A DNA stretch of 64,000 nt from Desulfomicrobium sp. UBA5193. Its GTDB lineage: Bacteria; Desulfobacterota; Desulfovibrionia; Desulfovibrionales; Desulfomicrobiaceae. Each line of letters starts with the position of its first letter. The first letter of the stretch is position 1. Under the pieces are notes generated by a model, which did not search any database, was not told the DNA's origin, and saw only the letters and a program-made list of their open reading frames with translations. The DNA lies in assembly GCA_002412965.1 (NCBI GenBank), contig DHWB01000010.1, positions 62,001-126,000 of the forward strand, in the 5' to 3' direction. Position numbers and translations under genes: made by a program. Positions 1 through 8,881 of this stretch are shown piece after piece.

Positions 1-305
1 TTGACCAGATCTTCGGACCGGACCGCTTCATCCTGCAATGCCCCATGCGTTTTCTGGTGCTCCTGAATTGGCACCGGGACGGCTCGCCCACACGCATGGA
101 GGAGATCGACATCCGGACGCGGCATGACTTGCTGGCTGCCTTCATGAAGGACACTGGCCTTTTTTTCACTCCCGGGAACGGATATGCCCCCACGACTTCG
201 GACTATGCCGAGGCGCTCGACGGGTGCAGGGTTTTCGAGGTCGCCGGGGGAGTGGACTTCGACCAGGCCGCGGCCGACTGCCTGCATCTGCTGGAAAACG
301 CATGA
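1..305 (+). CDS. HprK-related kinase B, C-terminal end (GAK system), partial
   Basis: The reading frame is open from the window edge (codons begin at base 3) to TGA at 303-305, so only the last ~100 residues are visible. The piece alone has no diagnostic motif. The call rests on context: the next two genes match the CofD-like and amphi-Trp components of the GAK system, a conserved set named for a GTP-binding/HprK-like kinase, an ATP-grasp enzyme and a CofD-like protein, whose substrate is unknown. The stop overlaps the next start (ATGA at 302-305), which implies translational coupling. It could be another GAK component; the kinase is the best guess. Confidence 0.5.
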   Translation, partial: DQIFGPDRFILQCPMRFLVLLNWHRDGSPTRMEEIDIRTRHDLLAAFMKDTGLFFTPGNGYAPTTSDYAEALDGCRVFEVAGGVDFDQAAADCLHLLENA

Positions 306-1498
306 CCAAAACAGCGATCCGGGTCACCAGGGAAATCAGCGTTCCCGATCCCGTCCGCGTGGCCAGGGCTCAACGCAGCCCCGACCTCGGGCCGCGCATT
401 CTTTTTTTCACTGGTGGGACGGCCCTCAAGGAGACAAGCCAGGCTCTGGTCGGCTACACCCACAACTCCGTGCATCTGGTCACACCTTTTGATTCGGGCG
501 GCAGCTCGGCCGTACTGCGCCGGTACTTCGCCATGCCCGCCGTGGGAGACCTGCGCAACCGGCTCATGGCCTTGGCCGACCGCACCCTGCACGGATATCC
601 CGAGATCTACGATCTCTTCGCTCACCGCCTGCCCAAGACCGCAAGCCCTGCGCAATTGCGCGACGAGCTGGCCGCCCTGGTTCGGGGCAGCGATCCCCTG
701 ATCACCCGTGTCTCGGACCCCATGCGCAAGATCATCCGCCATCATCTGCAACTCTTCGAAAATTCCATCGGCGCGGATTTCGATCTGAGTGGGGCGAGCG
801 TCGGCAACCTCATTCTTACGGCCGGATATCTGGAGAACAGGCGGCACATAGACCCCATCGTCTACATCTACTCCAAGCTGGTCCAGGTGCGCGGTGAAGT
901 CAGGATCCTGATCAACTCCAATCTGCAGTTGCGGGCAGTGCTGGAAGGCGGCGGGCACCTCATCGGCCAGCACCTGCTCACGGGCAAGGAAACCGCGCCC
1001 CTGAACCGCGCCGTGACCGAACTTTCCCTCGTCGACCCGGCCAAGGGCAATGCGCCTGTCCGTCCGCTCATCCGGGACAAGATCCGCGAGGCCATTAGAA
1101 ACGCGGATCTCGTCTGCTATCCTGTGGGCAGTTTTTACAGTTCCCTCGTGGCCAACCTGTTGCCCAGCGGCGTGGGCCAGGCCATAAGCCAGGCTCCCTG
1201 CCCCAAGGTCTTCATCCCCAACACGTTTGCGGACCCCGAATCCGTGGGCCTCTCCCTGGCGGGCCAGGTCCGCACCCTGCTTCGCCATCTGCGGGCTGAC
1301 GCCCCGGACAGCATCGCCATCAGCGATGTGCTGGGCTTTGTCCTGCTCGACCCTGCCATCACCTATCCGGAAACAAAAAATCCGGAGCGGGAGCTGGCTT
1401 CCCTTGGCATCCAGATCATAAAGACGCCCCTGACTGTCAGGAATACCGGCGCCATCGACCCGCACCTGCTTTGTCAGGCGCTTATCTCCCTGGCTTGA
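302..1498 (+). CDS. CofD-like protein of the GAK system
   Basis: 398 aa from ATG 302, which overlaps the previous stop. The N-terminal part carries the glycine-rich loop FFTGGTALKE followed by TPFDSGGSSAVLRRYF, the nucleotide/phosphate-binding signature of the CofD/YvcK fold. CofD itself transfers a phospholactate-type group to a deazaflavin (F420 synthesis), but this branch sits in GAK clusters and its substrate is unknown. It is cytoplasmic, with no signal or membrane segment. It is followed after 19 bp by the amphi-Trp gene, so the genes are probably co-transcribed. The fold assignment is strong; the reaction is not known. Confidence 0.8.
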   Translation: MTKTAIRVTREISVPDPVRVARAQRSPDLGPRILFFTGGTALKETSQALVGYTHNSVHLVTPFDSGGSSAVLRRYFAMPAVGDLRNRLMALADRTLHGYPEIYDLFAHRLPKTASPAQLRDELAALVRGSDPLITRVSDPMRKIIRHHLQLFENSIGADFDLSGASVGNLILTAGYLENRRHIDPIVYIYSKLVQVRGEVRILINSNLQLRAVLEGGGHLIGQHLLTGKETAPLNRAVTELSLVDPAKGNAPVRPLIRDKIREAIRNADLVCYPVGSFYSSLVANLLPSGVGQAISQAPCPKVFIPNTFADPESVGLSLAGQVRTLLRHLRADAPDSIAISDVLGFVLLDPAITYPETKNPERELASLGIQIIKTPLTVRNTGAIDPHLLCQALISLA

Positions 1499-1517
1499 TA
1501 CAAAAAAGGAGGACACT

Positions 1518-1829
1518 ATGGGAAAAGACAAGTTCAAATCGAAGAGCATCATGAGCAGGGAAGACCTGATCGCGTATCTGGAGACCGTGCTCGCGGGCTT
1601 GAGGCAGGGTTCTCTCATACTCGACAACGAGGAGCGGCCCCTTATTCTGCGTCCATCCGACTCCATTGAGGCCGAGCTGGAGATAAAGCAAAAAAGCGAC
1701 AAGGAAAAACTGGAGCTGAAGCTGTCCTGGACACCCAACAAAATGCAGCCGCTGATTCAGGTCGCAGCTCCGGTGAACGCGTCCATCCCGCCTTCGAACC
1801 CACTGGGAGACGAAGCAAAAAAAAAATGA
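1518..1829 (+). CDS. amphi-Trp domain protein
   Basis: 103 aa, with a strong ribosome site AAGGAGG at 1506-1512. Residues ~12-75 follow the amphi-Trp pattern: a helix (LIAYLETVLAGLRQGSL), an LxLrP strand and the closing LELKLSW. The domain is a recurrent GAK-system companion of unknown biochemical role. The tail after residue 75 is Pro-rich and ends in lysines encoded by a run of ten A residues (1817-1826) directly before the stop. No membrane segment is seen. The family call is good; its function is unknown. Confidence 0.8.
   Translation: MGKDKFKSKSIMSREDLIAYLETVLAGLRQGSLILDNEERPLILRPSDSIEAELEIKQKSDKEKLELKLSWTPNKMQPLIQVAAPVNASIPPSNPLGDEAKKK
1817..1826 (+). other. A10 homopolymer at the end of the amphi-Trp gene, possible slippage site
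   Basis: Ten consecutive A residues precede the TGA of the amphi-Trp gene. The frame used by the downstream HU-like gene has no stop from ~1777 through its GTG start at 1849. Loss of a single A in DNA or transcript would therefore fuse the two proteins in frame. Runs of nine or more A are classical RNA-polymerase slippage sites; that it happens here is inference. Confidence 0.4.
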
Positions 1830-1848
1830 GCTGAAGGAGCCCCTACGG

Positions 1849-2223
1849 GTGGAAGAGAATGGGGATGATGGGATGCTGGTCTCATCAACATCGAGACAAA
1901 CACAGATGGTGGAAGATAATGGGAAGGATGGGAATTTTGGGATGTATGAAAATACAGAACTCCCTGCAGCCCATACGTCCCATGATTCCGATGACTCCCA
2001 GAATTCCCATTCTTCTCCGAAAAAGGCCCTTCTTGCGGTCCTCTGCGAGGCCTTTGCCCAAGGGGAGAGGGTGGCCTTGCCGGGGCTTGGCTCCTTTTCG
2101 GTCGTGGCCCATGACGCGCACATGGGGCGCAATCCGCGCACCGGAGAGAGCATCGCCATCCCTGCCCGCAGGCGGGTTCATTTCAAGCTGGCAAAAGGGC
2201 TGCGCCTTCTCCTCAATAGTTAA
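1849..2223 (+). CDS. HU/IHF-like DNA-binding protein with an unusual N-terminus
   Basis: 124 aa from GTG 1849, preceded by AAGGAG at 1834-1839. Residues ~58-124 match the second half of HU: a helix, ALPGLGSF, the arm region GRNPRTGES with the DNA-intercalating proline context, IPARRRVHFKLAKGL and the end. The normal first helix of HU is not recognisable. In its place are ~55 hydrophilic residues rich in Asp, Ser and His, encoded by a GGGATG/GGAATT-rich stretch of unusual composition. This suggests either a specialised HU with a replaced dimerisation helix or a partner-dependent subunit. It sits 19 bp after the GAK gene. Confidence 0.65.
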   Translation: MEENGDDGMLVSSTSRQTQMVEDNGKDGNFGMYENTELPAAHTSHDSDDSQNSHSSPKKALLAVLCEAFAQGERVALPGLGSFSVVAHDAHMGRNPRTGESIAIPARRRVHFKLAKGLRLLLNS

Positions 2224-2407
2224 AAATAGCGGCTGAAAATAGATCTGCCCGTGCAGGGCGCCGTGGTTGTTTCGCTGGGTTGAATGTTGCCAAGGTCGTC
2301 TTCAGGATCACGCTGGGCTTGCCTGTAACCGCAGGGCCTTCGGGCAGTCACGCAATCGTCACATCTTTCGCCCATTCTGAAAACTAACTCGTTTTCAGGA
2401 GCTTTCC
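2224..2407. other. intergenic region before the radical SAM gene
   Basis: 184 bp without a convincing gene. No clear terminator or promoter could be assigned by eye; a short ribosome-binding stretch (CAGGAG) lies just before the next ATG. Confidence 0.4.
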
Positions 2408-3679
2408 ATGGGACTTCTTTCCACCTGTCGCAGCCTGTTCCGGGGACGGCTTCCCGGCCAGGCCGTGATCCAGATTACCACCCGCTGCAATGCGCGTTGC
2501 GTGCAGTGCGGCATGAGCGCGGACCATTCCTACACTCGTCACAGCCTTGATCCGGAGCTCGTGGACCGGATTTTGGAGACCGTCTCCAGATTGGGGATGC
2601 AGGCCGTGTCCTTCACCGGAGGCGAGCCTCTGCTCGATTTTCCGCGTCTGACGGGCATGATTCGACGCGCCAAAAAGCTCGGCATCCCGTATATCCGCAC
2701 CGGCACCAACGGCTTCATCTTTCAGCGTCACGAAGCGCCGGATTTTGAGGATCGCATGCGCCGCACGGCCGACGAGCTGCTTGAAAGCGGCATCCGCAAT
2801 TTCTGGATCAGCCTGGACTCAAGCGACCCCGGCATCCACGAGGCGAACCGGGGCCTGCCCGGAGTGGTGCGGGGCATCGCCAAGGCGCTGCCCATCTTTC
2901 ATGGCCGCGGCCTTTTTCCCTCGGTCAACCTGGGCATCAACCGTCTTTGCGGAGGCCGCATCCCGGCCCTGGAAGGACCCTTCGATCCGCTCGGATTCCG
3001 GCAAGGATTCACCGAGGCCTTCACCCGCTTCTTTTCCTTCGCAACGGAATTGGGGTTCACCATTGGCAACTGCTGCTATCCGATGAGCGACGAAGATGAG
3101 GCCGTTTACAAAGCCACCTCCTCGGACCCGTTCATACGGTTCAGCCCCGAAGAGAAAAAGGCCATGCTGCAGGCGCTCAAGGATGTGGTGCCGGCCTTCA
3201 GGTCACGCATCCGCCTGTTTACGCCCATCTCCTCCCTGGACGCCCTCATCAGTCAGGCGGGCGGCAACGTTGAACAGACATACCCCTGCCGGGGCGGACT
3301 GGATTTCTTTTTTGTGGATGCCAGCGGAGGGCACGCCTATCCCTGCGGCTACCGCAGCGGCGAAGATCTGGGCCCTTTCTGGGAACTGCGAGAGCTGCCG
3401 GACAGGGACCCGTCCTGCAGACGTTGCGACTGGGAATGCTTTCGCGACCCGTCCGAGCTGCTCGGTCCCTTTGGGATGGCGTTGACCAATCCCCTGGAGG
3501 TGCTGCGGAGGTTCTCATCCCATTCGGGTTTGTTTGGCACATGGTTGACGGATCTGCGCTACTACATGGCCTGCGACATCTTCGACGGGACCAAGCCAAT
3601 GCGACCGGAGAAGCTGGCCCGCTTTGCTCCGCAGCCAGGGGCGCCGGAGGTTTTTGTTACGCAATGCGTGTCGTCGTGA
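2408..3679 (+). CDS. radical SAM protein with a Cys-rich C-terminal (SPASM-like) region
   Basis: 423 aa. Residues ~22-30 contain CNARCVQCG, the CxxxCxxC motif that binds the radical SAM 4Fe-4S cluster, followed by the SAM-contact motif SFTGGEPLLDF. The C-terminal third has a second cysteine set (CRGGLDF, YPCGY, CRRCDWECF) typical of SPASM/twitch domains that hold auxiliary clusters. Such enzymes modify peptides or proteins or carry out other radical chemistry; the substrate is not readable here. It appears monocistronic, facing the DedA gene tail to tail with a 33-bp gap. Confidence 0.8.
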   Translation: MGLLSTCRSLFRGRLPGQAVIQITTRCNARCVQCGMSADHSYTRHSLDPELVDRILETVSRLGMQAVSFTGGEPLLDFPRLTGMIRRAKKLGIPYIRTGTNGFIFQRHEAPDFEDRMRRTADELLESGIRNFWISLDSSDPGIHEANRGLPGVVRGIAKALPIFHGRGLFPSVNLGINRLCGGRIPALEGPFDPLGFRQGFTEAFTRFFSFATELGFTIGNCCYPMSDEDEAVYKATSSDPFIRFSPEEKKAMLQALKDVVPAFRSRIRLFTPISSLDALISQAGGNVEQTYPCRGGLDFFFVDASGGHAYPCGYRSGEDLGPFWELRELPDRDPSCRRCDWECFRDPSELLGPFGMALTNPLEVLRRFSSHSGLFGTWLTDLRYYMACDIFDGTKPMRPEKLARFAPQPGAPEVFVTQCVSS

Positions 3680-3712
3680 GCCGCGTCGATGGAGGTGGCC
3701 AAGGCCTGCTCA

Positions 3713-4270
3713 TCAAGGCCGGATTTTGAGACGACCCTTGAGCAGAAAGCCCAGGCCGATCAGGATCGCCGCCCCTGCGCCCAAGAGAGGCAGCCGGGCG
3801 GCTGCCGAAGGATCGGTCAGAAATCTGGTGGCATGCAGGCCCAGCAGGGTTATGAGCACGGACCAGAGCGTGGCCGTGAGCAGGTTGGCGATCAGAAAGA
3901 AACGCCAGCACAGATTCGAGACACCGAAAGCGAAGGGGATGACTCCGCGCAATCCGTAGATAAAGCGGTAGCTGCAGAGGAGCAGCAGGCGGTGGCGTAC
4001 CAGCATGTCGCCGACCCGCAGGACCTTCGCCCCGAAGCGGGGGTGACCATTGAGATAGGCCGAGCCCTTCATGCGGCCGAGCCAGAAAAAGAACTGATCT
4101 CCAGCCAGGCTGCCCGCGATGGCTGCCGCGACAATGGTCCAGAAGTCGAGCACGCCGACGGCAAGCCCCGCTCCGGCAAGGAGCAGGGCGGTCTCCCCCT
4201 CCACGAACGTGCCCACCGCAATGACCAGCGGGCCGAGATGGGCAATGGTGTCGTTATCCATGACCTCCAT
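3713..4270 (-). CDS. DedA/SNARE-associated family membrane protein
   Basis: About 185 aa if started at the ATG at 4270; longer starts to 4351 exist. It has the DedA layout: an N-terminal GTFVEGETALLLAG re-entrant segment, then GDQFFFWLGR, the conserved arginine-rich loop YRFIYGLRGVIPFAFG, and two C-terminal membrane helices. DedA proteins act in the inner membrane as proton-coupled phospholipid flippases or scramblases and in membrane homeostasis. It lies next to a lipid-themed cassette on the other strand, though it is not in that operon. Confidence 0.85.
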   Translation of the reverse strand: MEVMDNDTIAHLGPLVIAVGTFVEGETALLLAGAGLAVGVLDFWTIVAAAIAGSLAGDQFFFWLGRMKGSAYLNGHPRFGAKVLRVGDMLVRHRLLLLCSYRFIYGLRGVIPFAFGVSNLCWRFFLIANLLTATLWSVLITLLGLHATRFLTDPSAAARLPLLGAGAAILIGLGFLLKGRLKIRP

Positions 4271-4407
4271 GTCCCCGATATCTCCGCCACGGGCATGACA
4301 AGGCGATGACGCTGCGGTGACAGAAGGGACTTGCGGCCAGGGCATGTCCAAAAGCTGTCACATGCCGGTCACCCGATCTTCGCACCACCTCCATATTGAT
4401 CTGATGA

Positions 4408-6828
4408 ATGCAGGGAAACAAGGTGGTGTGCATGTTTTTTGACGGGACAATGACGTGGACGGGCATGGAAACGCGATTGATCAGGGTGATGGGGTTTGAG
4501 GGCGCATGGAATGAGCGCATGCTTGACCGGCTTCCCTTTTGTCCCGATGACGCGACCGCCGGCAGTGAGAGCGAGCTGCAGGTCGCGGTGCAGGGCAGCC
4601 CTGACTGCGTGGATCTGCCAATCACGATCCGGGATTCGAGTTACTACCAGAACGTGGCCCGCCGCACCACGGCCGGGGACACGTCCAGCCGCACCCTGCT
4701 CGAACTGGAGCGCTATCTGCACGCCGGCGACGACGCGGTCTGGGAGAACAGCTGGGTCCGCTTTCCTCTGTCAAGACTCAACGCCTTCGCCCGCCACACC
4801 CTGGAGCGGGACCTGCTGGCCGATAAAGGCGATCCGGCATCAGGGCGCAGGAAGGACAGCGCGGATTTTTTCGTTTCCAAGGACGGCGAGGACTGGCTGC
4901 GAATCCCGATCAGTTATCTCCTGAAGCTCGCCCTGGCCGATCTGGCCGGCTCAAGCATCACCTCCCAGGCACGCAAGCTGGCCGAATCCTTTCTCGACCA
5001 TTTCCTGAACGACAACACCTCGCCCGAGACATTCTCCCTGTATCCCGCGCCCATGAACTCCGCCTTTCAGGGCGGACGGGGCATCGCGCGGGAGACCAGC
5101 CAGCGTTTTCTTTTTTCCCAGCTGCTGCTCGACCACGCCAACGAACGGTTCGGCCTCCTGGAGCACGGGCAGCGCGCCCTGATCTATTTCGCGCCGCTGC
5201 CGCCGGCCCGGCAGAAGCAGTTGAACGAGCTCATCCCCGATGCCCATTACCGGGACCTGTTCATGAATCCGTGCCTGTCCGGATGGGACCGGGGAGAGGC
5301 CAAGAAGGAATACATGGGTCTGTGCCACCGCATGCTCTCCCGCAGCCAGTTGAACACCATCGCCAAGCTGCGCGAATCCGGCATCCTGACCAACAATCTC
5401 GTCGTGCTGCCCAACACCTCCAATACCTGCCTCGCCAACAACGGAACCCATATCTCGCTCGGCAGCGCGCGTCTGGGCGAACTCATGGGCGGCACCGGGG
5501 ATTTTGGCGCTGCCGAGGAGAAATTTTTGGGGGACCTGATCATAAAGATCATGGAGCATTTTCTGCCCCTCTTTGTCGGCACCTACAGCGCCGCGCCCCT
5601 ACGCATGGACTTTGAGGATTTTCACCCCGAAAAGGCGCTCGGGTTCCTGCCGCATGAACTGGATTACACCCATCTGCGCATGATCTGGCGGCGGTGGAAG
5701 AAGAAGGCCAAGCTCAAAGTCTGCGGCCGTCCCCTGACCCCCTTCGGGCCGCCGCTCATGGACCGGGCCATCGCCCGCATCTTTGGCCTGCGTGGTGATT
5801 TCATCCCGGATTTTCGGTTGCTCGACTACATGACCACGCTGATGAGCACCCACCGCTGCGCAGCCCTGGACGGCGAGGTCGGCAACGACATGCGCCTGAA
5901 ACGGGATCTGGCGGCCCTGGGTGTTTTTCACGAATCCATGTCCACCTACCTTCTCTACAAGCAGCGCGCTTTTGGCGTGATGGGCTTTTCGGGGTTCGAG
6001 GGACGCTTCTACAGCCTCTTCGACTCCCTGGAGCAAGACATGCGCCCTGCAGCCGAGCTGCAGCAACTCCTGAGCGCCCTGGCCTGCAAGCTCATTGTCA
6101 GCGGCCGGGTCAATCGGACGTCGATTCCCGACACTCCGGAGGTCGAGAGTGAGCGCCGCCAGATATTTTTTGCCTCGGCCATCTCCCTGCCCACGTTTTT
6201 TATGCGCCGGGATTCGGGCAATGTCGTGCTGTCGGACCTTGTCTCCCGTGCGCCCCGGGTGCGGGGCAGCAGCCGCTATCCCGGACATCTGCGCGTGCAC
6301 GTGCAGGAGTATCGCCTGGCATTGATTGATTTCATTCACGCCGAGGGAGCCGATCTGGTCGAGCTTTTCGGAGCGGAAGAGCTCCTGCGGAACCTGCGCG
6401 CTCGCATTCTGGATCCAAGCCAGGGCGCGTCCGGTAAGCTGACCCGCCGCATTCTGGACCGCACCGGCGCACGCTCCCCGCTGTCTCTGCGCGGCAGGGA
6501 ATTCAACATGGCTGCGGAAGACGTTTATCGGGGGGAGTTGCGGCGGGACTATCTTGAGGAGGCTCTGGATTATCTGGCGGAGGACTGCGAGACGGTCAGG
6601 AATTTCGGGTGCCTGCCCGAGCAATTCTGCCGCACGGGGCTGCCGGCCCTGCTCGGTGGACGGGATCTTCTGGACTTTGTCCGCCAGGCACGGGGCGAAT
6701 TGCGGCAAACTGGGGAATTTGGCGGCAGTCGCCTTGTGCTGACCCAGCTCCTGATCCTGGTCATGGGCATGCACCGGGACAACGCCCGCATCCGAGGAAA
6801 GAAAAATGACGCATCAGTACGTAACTAG
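4408..6828 (+). CDS. large protein of unknown function, first gene of a lipid-themed cassette
   Basis: Up to 806 aa; the start is uncertain, with ATGs at 4408, 4432 and 4450 and no strong ribosome site. No family is recognised. There is no signal peptide and no obvious transmembrane helix. Features to search with: a central block with VLPNTSNTCLANNGTHISLG and ELMGGTGDFGAAEEKFL, a basic segment WRRWKKKAKLKV, and an aromatic-rich region after it. It overlaps the phosphatidylserine-decarboxylase-like gene by 23 bp, so the two products are probably made together. A cytoplasmic or membrane-peripheral enzyme is plausible, but the sequence does not show which. Confidence 0.6.
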   Translation: MQGNKVVCMFFDGTMTWTGMETRLIRVMGFEGAWNERMLDRLPFCPDDATAGSESELQVAVQGSPDCVDLPITIRDSSYYQNVARRTTAGDTSSRTLLELERYLHAGDDAVWENSWVRFPLSRLNAFARHTLERDLLADKGDPASGRRKDSADFFVSKDGEDWLRIPISYLLKLALADLAGSSITSQARKLAESFLDHFLNDNTSPETFSLYPAPMNSAFQGGRGIARETSQRFLFSQLLLDHANERFGLLEHGQRALIYFAPLPPARQKQLNELIPDAHYRDLFMNPCLSGWDRGEAKKEYMGLCHRMLSRSQLNTIAKLRESGILTNNLVVLPNTSNTCLANNGTHISLGSARLGELMGGTGDFGAAEEKFLGDLIIKIMEHFLPLFVGTYSAAPLRMDFEDFHPEKALGFLPHELDYTHLRMIWRRWKKKAKLKVCGRPLTPFGPPLMDRAIARIFGLRGDFIPDFRLLDYMTTLMSTHRCAALDGEVGNDMRLKRDLAALGVFHESMSTYLLYKQRAFGVMGFSGFEGRFYSLFDSLEQDMRPAAELQQLLSALACKLIVSGRVNRTSIPDTPEVESERRQIFFASAISLPTFFMRRDSGNVVLSDLVSRAPRVRGSSRYPGHLRVHVQEYRLALIDFIHAEGADLVELFGAEELLRNLRARILDPSQGASGKLTRRILDRTGARSPLSLRGREFNMAAEDVYRGELRRDYLEEALDYLAEDCETVRNFGCLPEQFCRTGLPALLGGRDLLDFVRQARGELRQTGEFGGSRLVLTQLLILVMGMHRDNARIRGKKNDASVRN

Positions 6829-7810
6829 GGATTCGGGGCGGGTCCTCGACGAAGAGCTGTTTTGCGACCGGGTCGTCACGTACCTGTATTCGCGGGTCCG
6901 TGAACAGGCTCCGGCCTTGTTCCGGGCCGTGGTTTCGGCACGCGGCTCGGCGCTGCTTGGTTTCATGAATTATGACCTGTCGCTCGGTATGCGGCTCTCC
7001 GGGCCCCAGAGCCTGATCAGGCGCCTTGGGATCGATCTGTCCGAATGCGTGGAGGAGGCCGCCTACTACACGACGCCGCGCCGCATTTTCGAGCGCCGGA
7101 TCCGGTATGAAGAGGTCCGGCCCATGGCGGACGATGCCCTCGCCGTGGTCTCGCCGGCGGATTCGCGCATGTTCGCGGGTTCTTTGGGTGCGGAATCCAC
7201 GCTCTACATCAAGGACAAATTTTTCGCCTTTGACGAGTTTTTGGGCCGCGCGGTCTGGGCGAACACGTTCGCGGGCGGCGATTTCGCAATTTTCCGCCTC
7301 ACGCCGGACAAGTACCACTACAATCATGTCCCGGTCAGCGGGGTGGTGTGTGATTTTTACGAGATCGAAGGCCGCTTTCATTCCTGCAACCCCACGGCTG
7401 TGATCAGCGAGGTCACGCCTTTTTCCCGCAACCGTCGGGCCGTGACGGTCATCGACACGGACGTGCCGGGGGGAACGGGCTGCGGGATGGTGGCCATGGT
7501 CGAGGTCGCGGCGCTGATGATCGGCAAGATCGTGCAAGCCTATGCCGCCTCCGGCTACGAGCAGTCCAGGCAGATGGTACCCGGACTGTTCGTGCGCAAG
7601 GGACAGCCCAAAAGCCTGTACAGGCCGGGCAGCTCCCTGGATGTGCTCGTGTTCGAGCCGGGGCGCGTTGAATTTTCCCCGGATTTGGTTGCGCATCAGT
7701 TTCGCAGGGACGTGGGCAGCCGGTTTTCGAGCTGGCTGGGCCGTCCCTGGGTGGAGACGGATGTGCGGGTGCGGGAGAGCATCGCGCGGGTTAGCGCCAT
7801 TGAACCGTAA
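6806..7810 (+). CDS. phosphatidylserine-decarboxylase-like pyruvoyl enzyme
   Basis: 334 aa, start supported by GAGGA just upstream. The pattern fits the Psd proenzyme family: YHYNHVPVSGVV (the His loop), a PFSRNRRAV block, a VPGG...VAMVEVAA core, and the self-cleavage region RPGSSLDVLVF. Gly275-Ser276 corresponds to the G-S bond of the LGST motif, where serinolysis produces the pyruvoyl cofactor. Canonical Psd makes phosphatidylethanolamine at the inner membrane. This member is divergent and is embedded between an unknown large protein and an Lgt-like protein rather than next to pssA, so another substrate is possible. Confidence 0.75.
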   Translation: MTHQYVTRDSGRVLDEELFCDRVVTYLYSRVREQAPALFRAVVSARGSALLGFMNYDLSLGMRLSGPQSLIRRLGIDLSECVEEAAYYTTPRRIFERRIRYEEVRPMADDALAVVSPADSRMFAGSLGAESTLYIKDKFFAFDEFLGRAVWANTFAGGDFAIFRLTPDKYHYNHVPVSGVVCDFYEIEGRFHSCNPTAVISEVTPFSRNRRAVTVIDTDVPGGTGCGMVAMVEVAALMIGKIVQAYAASGYEQSRQMVPGLFVRKGQPKSLYRPGSSLDVLVFEPGRVEFSPDLVAHQFRRDVGSRFSSWLGRPWVETDVRVRESIARVSAIEP

Positions 7811-7845
7811 GGGGCGCCTCGCGTCCCGATACCATTGAGGTGACA

Positions 7846-8880
7846 ATGCTTGAATACATGTGGATCGTGGGCTTCGGATCGGCCCTCTTCGTTTTCATCT
7901 GCTGGGGCGGCCGGGTTCTGCCGGGCGAGCGCTGGCAGATGCTGGCCAGCGTACCGCTCGCCAAGAACGAGGACGGGACCTGGCGCGGCCTGAACCTGAC
8001 CTGGTACGGACTCCTGAGCGCCCTAGCCTACACCCTGGCCACTGCCACGGCCATTGCGCTGCTTGGCTCCGTGGGCATGGGGCTGACCGGCTTGACTCTC
8101 ATGGTGGCCGGAATGCTCGGGCTGTGCATTCCGGCGGCCAAGATTATCGCCCGCATGGTCGAGGGCAAACGCAACACCTTGAGCGTGGGCGGAGCGGTCT
8201 TTGTAGGCATCCTGGCCGCGCCCTGGGTGGCCTGGCTGGTGACGAGCCTGACCGGCGCGGGGGCCGTGCTGCCTGCGCTGGCGGCCCTGGCCATCGCGTA
8301 CGCAGTGGGCGAGGGCGTGGGGCGCATGGCCTGCCTGAGTTTCGGCTGCTGCTATGGCCGCCCTGTGCGCAGCTTGCCGGAGCCGTGGCGCAGGATCTTT
8401 GGCGGCTGGAGCATCGTCTTTCAGGGGCAGACCAAGAAGGCCGCCTACGCCCATGATCTGTGCGGGCACGAATTGGTGCCGGTGCAGCTCATGACCGCCT
8501 ATCTGTATTGCGGGGCGGCCTGCCTGGGGATGCTTTTTTTCGCGGAACACCATTTTGCCATGGCCATGACGGTGCCATTGGTGGTCACGCAGGTCTGGCG
8601 GGTGCTGTCGGAATTCCTGCGGGCCGACTACCGGGGCGAGCAGAAGATTTCGGCATACCAGATCATGGCCGGCGTGGGCGTCCTGTACGGCCTGATTCCC
8701 GCGTGGACCCTGACCGCCGGAGACATTGCCGTGAACATGGGCCAGGGGCTTGCCGCCCTGTGGACCGTTCCGGTCATGCTGCTTCTGCAGGGGGTCTTTG
8801 TGGCCGTGTTTCTCCATACCGGACGCAGTTCCGTGACCGGGTCGGCCGTCCGGTTCTTTGTCAAGGAGGGTGAAATCTAG
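7846..8880 (+). CDS. prolipoprotein diacylglyceryl transferase (Lgt)-like membrane protein
   Basis: 344 aa from ATG 7846 (GAGG five bases upstream). It has seven or more hydrophobic helices. The Lgt signature is visible as GEGVGRMACLSFGCCYGRP, followed later by ELVPVQLMTAYLY, the position of the usual P-x-Q-l-y-e motif. Lgt moves a diacylglyceryl group from phosphatidylglycerol to a lipobox cysteine. The large middle loop and weak N-terminal conservation suggest a paralogue, possibly with another acyl-glycerol acceptor. It lies 35 bp after the decarboxylase-like gene in the same probable operon. Confidence 0.7.
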   Translation: MLEYMWIVGFGSALFVFICWGGRVLPGERWQMLASVPLAKNEDGTWRGLNLTWYGLLSALAYTLATATAIALLGSVGMGLTGLTLMVAGMLGLCIPAAKIIARMVEGKRNTLSVGGAVFVGILAAPWVAWLVTSLTGAGAVLPALAALAIAYAVGEGVGRMACLSFGCCYGRPVRSLPEPWRRIFGGWSIVFQGQTKKAAYAHDLCGHELVPVQLMTAYLYCGAACLGMLFFAEHHFAMAMTVPLVVTQVWRVLSEFLRADYRGEQKISAYQIMAGVGVLYGLIPAWTLTAGDIAVNMGQGLAALWTVPVMLLLQGVFVAVFLHTGRSSVTGSAVRFFVKEGEI

Positions 8881-8881
8881 G

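Noticed and set aside
203..1741. 512-aa minus-strand open frame opposite the CofD-like and amphi-Trp genes
   Set aside because: Antisense shadow of GC-rich coding sequence: low-complexity Asp/Gly/Gln-rich translation, no ribosome site, no family resemblance.
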